From Moesziomyces globuligerus (taxonomy: Eukaryota; Basidiomycota; Ustilaginomycetes; Ustilaginales; Ustilaginaceae): a stretch of DNA of 64,000 nucleotides. The DNA is taken from assembly GCA_030849465.1 (NCBI GenBank), contig JARVLF010000014.1:124001-188000 (forward strand), read 5' to 3'. This document shows, piece by piece, positions 1 to 8,198 of the stretch (its first letter is position 1; every line of letters begins with the position of its first letter). A model generated the notes under the pieces. That model was not told the origin of the DNA. It searched no databases and worked only from the letters and a program-made list of their open reading frames with translations. The position numbers were made by a program, and so were the translations under genes.

Positions 1-2
1 GG

Positions 3-2324
3 TCGCTGGCTGTGCATCATGAGATCGAGGCGCACGATCTGGCCGATCCGGCCTTTGTGGCTCTGCATGCCTTCGCGGCCTCCAAACTCTACAAACACCA
101 CTACGTCTCGGTCCGTGCTGCATCGCAATCGCCGGCGGACGAGAGCAGCGGCGCAGACCGTCACGATTGGAGCTGCATTACACTCACGGCGACGCTCGAT
201 GCAGAGAAGCGCTCGGTCATCGTCACCGAGTCGCCCGCCGGCACCACATTCACGCACGCCATCCTCGGCGAGACCACGCTCTACCGCTCCACCTCGGACG
301 CGGTGGCAGCCACGGCCAAGGTGCGCGTCATCTCGGTCGACCGTCCCATCGTCCACCGCCGTCCCTCGGTCGCCATCGTTGCTGCTCCCACTGCGGTCGA
401 GGTGGATGATGCGGATGCGGGGATTTCGCAGCTCATCCTGCGGCACGTGGCACGCGAGCGCGTCTTCAGTTCCGACCTTGCGCTCGTCTCGCATCCGTGC
501 ACGGGCTCGTTTCGGCTGGACGAGGCGCTGGCGAGTGCGTTGCAGGTGCTCGTCGGTGCGGCACACCAGTTTGCAGCCTCGTTCGTCTACGTGCGCGGCT
601 TTGACAGCTACAACGCACACCGCATCCGGCGCGGCATCTGGTTCAAGGCCTGGAAGGCGTTTGAGGAGCGCCTCGGTTCGGAGCACGTGGCACGCCTCGG
701 CGTCGAGGCGTTCCACCGCATCAAGTCGCTCCTCGAGAGCGTCGTCATGGGCCTCGTGCATACCAAGATGTATGCGCCCATTCAGGATCAGCTGCTCGAC
801 GCCGACTTGGTCATCGATGACGTGCTCGCCGCGTACGCCGCCGCAAACACCACGCTCGCCGAGCTCGGCGTGCTCAATCCGGCGCTGCGGACGCGACCGG
901 ATCGACTGATCCCCGCGATCGAAGCGCTCGCCAAGGGACTGGCAGATGACGGAGGTAGCGAGATCGACGATGCGCTCGCGACGGCCGACGTGGAACAGAT
1001 CCGCCAGCTCACAAGCGCCCAGGCTCCAGCAGTACGACTCAACGATCTGGACATCGACCCCGGCACTGGGGCGGAGAGTGGCGCGTCGTTGCATCGGAGA
1101 ACGCCGTTGCAGGTCTTGCAGACGCTGCGCGCCGTGATCGACGAAGTAGGCTGGGCGGCAGAACGGGTTCAGCAGACGACGCGGGGTGCGGTCAGCGAGG
1201 CACTGGTCGGGGCCGACGACCTGCTGCCGATTTTGAGCTATGTTTTCGTCCGTGCGCGGCCGGGTCGGTTGGGGAGCATGCTGTACTACACGCGTGCGTT
1301 CCAGCTGACCGACACGGCGACTTCGCCGGATCTCCAGTGGGCGCTGGTGACGTGCGATGCGGTGATCACCTACCTCCGTACCGATCCGCTGCGACTCTGT
1401 CGTCGCCGTTCCAGCCTCACGCTCGCCGACGCCATGCGCAGGTCGCCCTCCAAGTCGGCCGCATCCGAAGCACTGTTTGCGCGCAGCATGTCCAGCCGTT
1501 CCCACCACGGCTCCGCTGCCGGCTCGAGCTTGACGCCCGGAACGGCCATGGCTCGGTCCCCCTCTGGACCCTCTGGACCCTCTGGGTCTGGTTCGAACTA
1601 CATGTCGCCTCCGCCCTCGCCGCGTTCTCCGCTGCCGGAGATGGACGAGGCGAGGCTGGGAAAGGCGAGACCTGCGTCTGTGTTTTCGCTCGACGACGAT
1701 GAGGCGTCGTTGGATTGGGGTCGCGTGGTGGGGGGGACGAGTCCTCGACGCGAAAGGACCTTGTCCTCGAGCAGCTCGACGGGAGGTGGCGAGTTGCAGA
1801 TTCGACCGCAGATCGTACGGACCATCAAGCGCAGCTATACGGGTCGACTCGAACGCTCCGGTAGCAGTGGTAGCACTAGCAGCACAGGCATCCACGTTCG
1901 CGTCGTAGGCTCATCCGCTCTACCCAGGGACGACAAGAGGGAGGATCGTAGGAGGAGCATCGATTCATGGTCATTCAGCCTCTTCCCACCCACTACCGCG
2001 CACGTACCATCGTCCGCACCCAGACGCAAATCGTTGGTAACCATCGTGGGTGGCGTGGGACCCGAGTTTGATGTCAACTGCCAACCCATGGGCGTCGAAT
2101 CTCCCCTCCAACCCACCACGCTTCCATCCTCGACACAGCTCAGTTCGGCACAAGATAAAGCAAAGAGCGCAAGGATCCGTTCACGCCTCTTGTCCACTTC
2201 GATCCCGCTACCCCCACAAGTCGATCGCAACTCCACCACCGCTCCTTCCTCAGCAACACCCAGCCGCGCTTCACTAAACGCCCTTCGTGCCTCTATCTCC
2301 CCCTCCTCCCCACCACCTCCCTAG
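3..2324 (+). CDS. VPS9-domain Rab5-type guanine nucleotide exchange factor, 5' end outside window
   Basis: The frame is open to the left edge, so the true start lies upstream; the first in-frame GTG at 12 is not taken as a start. About 770 codons are visible, ending in TAG. Counting from base 12, residues about 200-450 resemble a VPS9 domain: a helical lead (around residue 252, TKMYAPIQ) followed by the core ADDLLPILSYVFVRA near residue 400 and the YTRAFQ helix. VPS9 domains catalyse GDP/GTP exchange on Rab5/Vps21-type GTPases at early endosomes. The last 300 residues are Ser/Pro/Arg-rich and look disordered, with a short Gly-Pro-Ser repeat near 1560-1590. The stop lies 109 bp from the convergent stop of the next gene. 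Which VPS9 subfamily it belongs to (Vps9, Muk1 or another) cannot be told without the N-terminus. Confidence 0.75.
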   Translation, partial: SLAVHHEIEAHDLADPAFVALHAFAASKLYKHHYVSVRAASQSPADESSGADRHDWSCITLTATLDAEKRSVIVTESPAGTTFTHAILGETTLYRSTSDAVAATAKVRVISVDRPIVHRRPSVAIVAAPTAVEVDDADAGISQLILRHVARERVFSSDLALVSHPCTGSFRLDEALASALQVLVGAAHQFAASFVYVRGFDSYNAHRIRRGIWFKAWKAFEERLGSEHVARLGVEAFHRIKSLLESVVMGLVHTKMYAPIQDQLLDADLVIDDVLAAYAAANTTLAELGVLNPALRTRPDRLIPAIEALAKGLADDGGSEIDDALATADVEQIRQLTSAQAPAVRLNDLDIDPGTGAESGASLHRRTPLQVLQTLRAVIDEVGWAAERVQQTTRGAVSEALVGADDLLPILSYVFVRARPGRLGSMLYYTRAFQLTDTATSPDLQWALVTCDAVITYLRTDPLRLCRRRSSLTLADAMRRSPSKSAASEALFARSMSSRSHHGSAAGSSLTPGTAMARSPSGPSGPSGSGSNYMSPPPSPRSPLPEMDEARLGKARPASVFSLDDDEASLDWGRVVGGTSPRRERTLSSSSSTGGGELQIRPQIVRTIKRSYTGRLERSGSSGSTSSTGIHVRVVGSSALPRDDKREDRRRSIDSWSFSLFPPTTAHVPSSAPRRKSLVTIVGGVGPEFDVNCQPMGVESPLQPTTLPSSTQLSSAQDKAKSARIRSRLLSTSIPLPPQVDRNSTTAPSSATPSRASLNALRASISPSSPPPP

Positions 2325-2433
2325 ACCCTCCCCATCCCTTCCACTCTGTCCTTCGCACCATCTCAGCTCGCATCGCAATCACCAGTCCCAAAAACACAAG
2401 GCCGGACGTGAAACGTGTGAAAATTTCGTCGCC

Positions 2434-5400
2434 TCAGGGGAGATTCTCAAACTCGGCGAGGAGAGCCTGGATATCCGGATTGGCGAAGAGCGCCGAAAAG
2501 TCGTGCTGCTGCGCATCCAGGTGCGCCAACCCGGGCGAGGGCGGATCGAACTTGTTCTTGGCCGAGGGGCTTGCGAGGAGCTCTACGATCTTGGGCGGGA
2601 GGTTCTTCTTGGGCGAGCTGAGGAGCTCGCTCAGCGCCTGCACGGCTCCGGCGCTATGCGGAGCGGCTTGAGCCGGGGCGTTTGCAATCTGCACCGCCGG
2701 CCGCGACCCCGAGGCGACGTGCGCAGCGACGCCCACGCCACCAGCGTCGTTAAAGTCGGCAAGGTGCGTGGGGAACTCCTGCGCGCTGTGCAGCGAGACC
2801 TCGTTGAACTTGTCCGCCGAAATCGACGGTGCCGTCCCCACCGCCGCTGCCGCCGCCGTCGACGTCGGCGTCATCTGGCCCGTGCTGACGGGACCAGGCA
2901 GCGGGATTTCCAGACTGGTCAGTGCACCGTCCGCATCGATGCCAAAGCCAGAAGCAGCCAGGATGCCATACGGATCTTCGAGCAGGTCGAACACGTTGTC
3001 CGTCGAGTCGGGCGAGTCGGGCGAGCGCGCCGGCGACGAGCCCGATACACTCGACGATCCGTCCTCGACCGTCGCCGGCAACGGCCGTCGTCGCGCCACC
3101 GTGCCAGCCGGCTTGGCGATCAGCTGCTTGGACTCGCTCGTCCGCGCAGCACCCTCGGCCTCGTGCACCTGCGTCGCGTTGTTCTGCGAAGCCGCCTCGC
3201 CCTGCGTGGCAGGCGAGGCATCGCTGGGCCAGTCGAGGTCGCTCGGCGTCGGAAAGATCTCGCGCATGCTCGGAGTGCGTCCCCATCCATCGACCTCGAT
3301 CGTGCTGGGCGCAGTGGGCGGATCGAACGCAGGACTGCTCGGCGGCAGGTCGAGCTGCGCCAGCGTCGCTGCTCCCGACTGTGGCGAGTGCGCACTGCGG
3401 CTACTGAGGTGGCGGGCGAACTTGCGCGTCGCGCGGCCCAGGCTCGGCGAAGCAGGACACGACGGCAATCCCGCCGAACCCTCGCGGCTCGCAGACCGGT
3501 AAGGGCCCTTGACGAACTGCGCCTCGGGCGCGTCGTCCTCCTCGTCCGCCTCTGCGCCGCGACGACGCTGGCGGGCACTCGCCTCGACCTGCGCGGCCTT
3601 GGCGGTGAGCTGCGCCTTGCCGACCGCATGCAGCGACGACGCCGTCTTGCCGTTCTTGGGCTTGGCCGCGTCGGACGGCGAGGCGGGCGAGGTGACGTTG
3701 CTGCTCGACTTGTTCGCTGCGCCGTCGCTCGACGAGTACAGTGCCGGATGCAGCACCTCGTGGCCCGAGCGTGTGCGGCTGCGCGTCACGGGGCTGTCGC
3801 TGCTCGACGGCGCGCCGCTCCTCCGACTCGGCGACTCGTGCACCGCAGCGCGGCGCATGTCGCGTCCGAACGACGGACTGATGCGCTGCGTCGTGGGCGA
3901 CGCATACGGGTTCTGGCCCGAGATGGTGCCGTGCGGGTTCTTGCGCGGACTCCTGCGCAGTCGGAGCGGGGTGCCATTCGCATCGCGTGCCATGTTGCCG
4001 AGCAGCGTTCCCGGCGTCTGCAGCGGCCCGAGCGGACCCAGCTCCTCAAAGTCAAAGTCGGCCTCGCTCATGAGCGTATCCAGCATCGTGCCCGGGCTCG
4101 AGTTCATGTAGAAGCTCGGCACGCGGAAGCGCACGTCGCGCGACGGACTTTCGAGGATACCGCCGCCGAACTTGGCAAACGCGTTGAGCGCCTCCGGTTG
4201 CATCAGGCCCGCGTTCATCGACGGTCGCACGGGACTCGACTGCGCAAAGTTGACCATGCGCGAGCTCGAGGCCTGGCGAGCCATCTGCGCCATCGGCTGC
4301 GGCGGCGCGGGCAGCCGGAAGTCGCCCTGGCGCAGCTCTTCCGTACGTGTCTGTCCTTTGCTCTCTCCCGCCTCGGCCGCGCTCGCACCGTTGCTGTCGT
4401 CCTGCGTGAGCGCGGCGGCCTTGGGCTGAGTGCGCTCCGAGTGCGTGCTGCCCTTGGCTGGCGACGACTTGGCCGTGGCGTGTCTAGCGTTCTGGGGCAC
4501 CTTGACGGAGCCCTTTGGCCTGCCTGGACGTTTGCCCTCTGGGTTCTCACGCATGCTGCGTCTGCTGCGCCACTTGCCCGTGTTGTGATCGAGCACGTAC
4601 TCGCGGTCGGCCTGCTTCTTGCACATGGGCTTGTCCTTGTCCTTCTTCTTGCTGCTGCGCTGCGACTCGAGCTTCTCGGCGTCGCGGTGGCACGCTTCGC
4701 TCAGCGTGCGCGGCATGCTCGACTTTCGGCCCGAGCTCGATGCAGGCGTGTCGGCGTCAAAGTTGGGCGACGTCGCCGACTCGTCGCCCGCATCGGCGTC
4801 TGCTGGGGTTGCCTTGGCCGTGGCCCTAGGCGTGGCAGCGCTGTAGGGCGAAGAGGCATCCACGTCCGAGCCAGCGATGCGGGCGCGCTTGGTGGGGCCA
4901 GCATCGACGGTCTCGCGCCTCCTCTTTGCGGCCTCGGCGAGCGCCTTGCGTTCGCGGTACGCCTTTGTGGCATGCTCTTTCCTCCAGACGTACTCGGGGC
5001 GCGAGTTGTTCCACTTGAGGTAGTAGAGGCCGCACGGGTTGCAAGCCGACCAGCGGGATTCGCCGTCGGTCTGGATGGGGCTCTCGTTGCCAGCGTACCT
5101 TGGCTTCCAGCTGGACTCGGTGGGGTCGTCGGCGCTGGCCTCGTTGGCGCTGCCTGCGGGCTTCTCTGCGGACGGATTGTTGATGATGCTGCCGGGAGGG
5201 AGCTTGAGGATGCGCCAGGTGGTGGGAACGTCGGTGCCGCAGTTGTAGCAGATGCGGTTGGTTGGCTCGTGCTGGGCTTCCTTGCGCGGTACAGATGGAC
5301 TGGGCGCGGCGTCGTCTTCGTCGAAGACGGGCGACGATGCGGATGGGCGGCGTGAGGCGTTGAGCTGGGAGAAGCTGAGCCGAGGAGAGTCTTTGGAGGA

Positions 5401-6888
5401 TGGTTGTGCCTGCAGGCTGGCTCTGCGATTCTCCTTGCCCGGCTGGGCCGAGCTGGCAGAGGAGGTGTCCGAGTTGGTCTGCAGAGCGGGCGACGGGGCG
5501 TTGGGTGCAGGGATAGGCTCGAGAGGACGAAGGGCGGGAGAAGAGAGGGGAGCCTCGACCGAGGGTGAAGCGGCACTGGAGTTGCCAAAGACCTGAGCGA
5601 CCTGCTGGAGCAGGTTCTCGAGCTGAGCCTGCTGTGCGGGCTCTGGAGCGGACTTGGAGGATCGCTGCTGGAGGCTGTGGAGGATGGTGAGAAGCTGAAG
5701 CGTGGAGGGGTTGGCGGCTGCGGAAGCGGTGGCGGACGAGGGAGAGGGCGCGGACTGGGCGTGTTGTTGGGACGAAGAGGCGGCAAAGTCAGCGAGCAGA
5801 GGTAGGGCTGGCGATGCGCCGAGCGGCTGAGGAGCCGTCTTGGGAGAGAGGCCGCGATCTGCTGATGAGGGCTCGACGGCGGGTGCGGAGCGGTGCAAGG
5901 AGCGGCCGAGTGGTCTGCGAGGGGGAGCGTCCAATGTGGAGGAGGAAGAGGTGGGATAGTCGGGCTCCGAGTGGAGCGTGAGGTGGTCGTCGCGGTCGGC
6001 GTGACGCGAACGGAAGCGACGGGTGGGGGAGGCGGGCTCGAGGAGGGAGTCGTGGTGGTGGTTCGGACGCGGTATGGATGCGGTGCGCGAGGTGGAAGCG
6101 GCGCCTGCGCTGAAGCTGGAGCCGGAGGAGAGGCCGCGGACGAGGTTGAAGTACTTGTCCTTGCTGCGCGCCTGGGACTCTTTGAGTTTGATGACGACCT
6201 CGAGGACGTTGATGTCTTCGTGGTACTCGCGGCCGTTCTCGTAGCGAAGACGCCTGCCATCGGAGCGGACGCGGCCGGTGACGGTGGTCTCGCCGTCGCC
6301 TTGCTCCTCGAGGGCCCAGTTGAAGAATCCCTTGCCGACGAGGATGGAGGTTGGCGCGTCTTTGTTGCGCGGCGGGCTGGCGGGAAGCTTGCTGGAGCTG
6401 GGCACCGGGCGGTCTCGGAGCGAAGAGGAGCTGGCGGAGCGGGTGGGCGATGAGTGTGACTGGGATGAGGGCGAGCGGAGCTGGTTTGCGCGGAGGGTCT
6501 CCTCTGGGTCGACGGCGTAGATGATGTAGTCGCTCTTTGCGTCTGGGAGGAGTTCTGGGCTGGCCATGCAGACTGCGCCGAGGCAGGTCTTGAGTGGGAC
6601 GCGACCGAAGCGGACGTGAGGCTGTGGCGAGGAAGCGTGGTAGTTGGCGGCCGAGGCGCCGAGAGGCGAAGGCGGGGTGATGTTGGGGATGATGACATCG
6701 ACGGGGATGGGTCTGCCGACGCGTGCAACCATGGTGTGGGCGGGACTCGAGTCGAGCGTGTAGAGGACCTTGACTGGGGATTGGTGCGTGGAGCAAGGAT
6801 GTGTAGCGTCAGTGAGCTGTTGGCGAGGAGAGCGACGATGGGCGAGTTGGAGATACTTACCGTCCATCCTGGGCGCGTGACTCGACAT
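2434..6888 (-). CDS. AMS2: Spt21/Ams2-like GATA zinc-finger transcription factor
   Basis: Complement of two exons, 6861..6888 and 2434..6773, with an 87-nt intron (6774..6860; donor GTAAGTAT, acceptor CCCCAG) that keeps the frame and has no stop. The start is the ATG at 6888 (MSSHAPRMDV); the open frame extends to a TTG upstream, which is unlikely to be used. The product is 1455 aa. The N-terminus (about residues 8-230: KVLYTLDSSP, KTCLGAVCMASPEL, GKGFFNWALEEQ) resembles the Spt21 domain. A GATA-type finger begins near residue 517 with CYNC and ends with CNPCGLYYLKW, but 65 residues separate the two cysteine pairs. A basic, Ser-rich tail follows. Fission-yeast Ams2 combines the same two modules and activates core histone genes in S phase; budding-yeast Spt21 does the same without the finger. 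A histone H3 gene lies 29 kb away. The Ams2 identity is inferred from domain architecture. Confidence 0.8.
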   Translation of the reverse strand: MSSHAPRMDGKYLQLAHRRSPRQQLTDATHPCSTHQSPVKVLYTLDSSPAHTMVARVGRPIPVDVIIPNITPPSPLGASAANYHASSPQPHVRFGRVPLKTCLGAVCMASPELLPDAKSDYIIYAVDPEETLRANQLRSPSSQSHSSPTRSASSSSLRDRPVPSSSKLPASPPRNKDAPTSILVGKGFFNWALEEQGDGETTVTGRVRSDGRRLRYENGREYHEDINVLEVVIKLKESQARSKDKYFNLVRGLSSGSSFSAGAASTSRTASIPRPNHHHDSLLEPASPTRRFRSRHADRDDHLTLHSEPDYPTSSSSTLDAPPRRPLGRSLHRSAPAVEPSSADRGLSPKTAPQPLGASPALPLLADFAASSSQQHAQSAPSPSSATASAAANPSTLQLLTILHSLQQRSSKSAPEPAQQAQLENLLQQVAQVFGNSSAASPSVEAPLSSPALRPLEPIPAPNAPSPALQTNSDTSSASSAQPGKENRRASLQAQPSSKDSPRLSFSQLNASRRPSASSPVFDEDDAAPSPSVPRKEAQHEPTNRICYNCGTDVPTTWRILKLPPGSIINNPSAEKPAGSANEASADDPTESSWKPRYAGNESPIQTDGESRWSACNPCGLYYLKWNNSRPEYVWRKEHATKAYRERKALAEAAKRRRETVDAGPTKRARIAGSDVDASSPYSAATPRATAKATPADADAGDESATSPNFDADTPASSSGRKSSMPRTLSEACHRDAEKLESQRSSKKKDKDKPMCKKQADREYVLDHNTGKWRSRRSMRENPEGKRPGRPKGSVKVPQNARHATAKSSPAKGSTHSERTQPKAAALTQDDSNGASAAEAGESKGQTRTEELRQGDFRLPAPPQPMAQMARQASSSRMVNFAQSSPVRPSMNAGLMQPEALNAFAKFGGGILESPSRDVRFRVPSFYMNSSPGTMLDTLMSEADFDFEELGPLGPLQTPGTLLGNMARDANGTPLRLRRSPRKNPHGTISGQNPYASPTTQRISPSFGRDMRRAAVHESPSRRSGAPSSSDSPVTRSRTRSGHEVLHPALYSSSDGAANKSSSNVTSPASPSDAAKPKNGKTASSLHAVGKAQLTAKAAQVEASARQRRRGAEADEEDDAPEAQFVKGPYRSASREGSAGLPSCPASPSLGRATRKFARHLSSRSAHSPQSGAATLAQLDLPPSSPAFDPPTAPSTIEVDGWGRTPSMREIFPTPSDLDWPSDASPATQGEAASQNNATQVHEAEGAARTSESKQLIAKPAGTVARRRPLPATVEDGSSSVSGSSPARSPDSPDSTDNVFDLLEDPYGILAASGFGIDADGALTSLEIPLPGPVSTGQMTPTSTAAAAAVGTAPSISADKFNEVSLHSAQEFPTHLADFNDAGGVGVAAHVASGSRPAVQIANAPAQAAPHSAGAVQALSELLSSPKKNLPPKIVELLASPSAKNKFDPPSPGLAHLDAQQHDFSALFANPDIQALLAEFENLP
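6774..6860 (-). other. Intron 1 of the Ams2-like gene
   Basis: On the minus strand the intron starts GTAAGTATCT and ends CCCCAG. Its length is 87 nt, divisible by three, and it lacks a stop, so an unspliced frame reads through. Splicing joins MD to VKVLYTLD, removing 29 residues that do not fit the Spt21-type start. Confidence 0.8.
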
Positions 6889-7738
6889 GACGCCGAGGTG
6901 AGGCAATGGTGTGCGAGGACGTGTGGATGCGAGGTACGCGTCTTGGCGGCGGATCGGGACGCGAGTGGAGTGTGTCGAGTGTCAGGGCGGGCTGGATTAG
7001 CGTATCATTGGCGGAGGGGTACGAAGCGCGATGGTGGAGGACGCGACTAGGGATGGGCTGATGGAATATGCGGCTGGGATGGCGAGTCGACAGAGCGGTG
7101 AGGATGGATGCGGTTGTGGTGGTGGCCGGTGTTGATGGTGCTGAGAGGGTAGGGAGATGGATGGATGATGGACGGAATGGATGAGAGGACGATGAGCGCG
7201 GTGAAGCACATGCGTTTCGCGCCTCAACCTCTACTGAGCTCAAACACGCTCTCCTCGCTCTCCTCGTTGTGCTGCGCTGAGGCGCAAAATTCCAAAGCCA
7301 CGCTCAAAGCCACGCTCAAAGCCACGCTCGGCAGCCGAGCGACGCGAAGCACGCATCTTTACGCGCTCGACGCACGCTCAGCTCCACATGCTTTTTCCTC
7401 GTCGACACGTCTCGAGACGCGTTGCATTTTGGCCTGGTATTGCAGTGTAGACAGCACTGGTGTAACATACTGCTCAAAAAAGAAATACGCGTGTTAGAGC
7501 GAGGCTGCGCCATGCCGCCCCCCTGCATGCTGCGAGTGCGAGTGCGAATGCGAGTGTTGATGTGCAAAGTGCGCGTGCAGCGGAGCGCGCCAAAGCGCCA
7601 AAGCGCCAAAGCGAAGCGTCAAAGCGTCAAACCCTGATCCCATTAGCTTGGTTGGACTGCACCTCATCTCATGACCTGCACCTCTCCTCCTCATCCAGGC
7701 GCGGTCCTCGCAGGCGCTTGCAGTTAGCTCTCTTCGCC
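6889..7738. promoter_or_regulatory. Divergent intergenic region between the Ams2-like gene and an MFS transporter
   Basis: These 850 bp separate two divergent starts and must contain both promoters. No gene is recognisable. The region holds three copies of a 12-bp unit (AAAGCCACGCTC, 7294-7329) and three copies of GCGCCAAA around 7587-7610, followed by related GCGTCAAA copies. No convincing TATA box was seen. Confidence 0.5.
7294..7329. repeat. 12-bp tandem repeat, three perfect copies
   Basis: The unit AAAGCCACGCTC occurs three times head to tail in the divergent promoter region. No function is assigned. Confidence 0.9.
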
Positions 7739-8166
7739 ATGCCTCAGCCTTCCCCACCACGCTCCCCTATATCATCTCCATCATCCCCACATCCCCCTCT
7801 AAGTCCTCGCGCCATCCACTTTCAAGACCAACTCCACCCCAACTCGGCCGCAACACATACCCCCATCAGGCTGCCCTCGCCCGACCCTCTGCTGCGGCCG
7901 CGCTCCCCCGGCTCCCCCGGCTCCCCCGCCGCCGACATCATGGTCAACGACTACGGCTCCCTCGACCGCAATGACACCAGCGCCACCAATTCACCCCACC
8001 AAGCCACCCCCTCCGGCTACCGCGCCGCCGGACCCGGCACCATCCAACTCCCTCCCTCGCCTTACCCCAACGCTCGCGCGCATGCCGACAACGATGCCGC
8101 CCGTGCTCGTGCGCCCAGCTTGAGTCCCAGCATCGCCACCTCGGGCGCTCATCCGCGAAACCAGAG

Positions 8167-8198
<32 letters not shown>

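Noticed and set aside
5060..5120. Possible intron inside the expanded GATA loop
   Set aside because: The only GT-AG pair seen nearby (AGGTACGC to ATCCAG) would be 28 nt, too short for a spliceosomal intron.
2287..5355. Open frame of 1022 codons on the plus strand opposite the Ams2-like gene
   Set aside because: It is Arg-rich low-complexity translation caused by the high GC and codon bias of the real minus-strand gene; no family motif is present. The same holds for other long antisense frames near 4701-6728, 8468-11008, 12413-14557, 17597-19096, 26871-29402, 42193-43278, 50117-51892, 53369-55162, 56060-57352 and 60580-62316.
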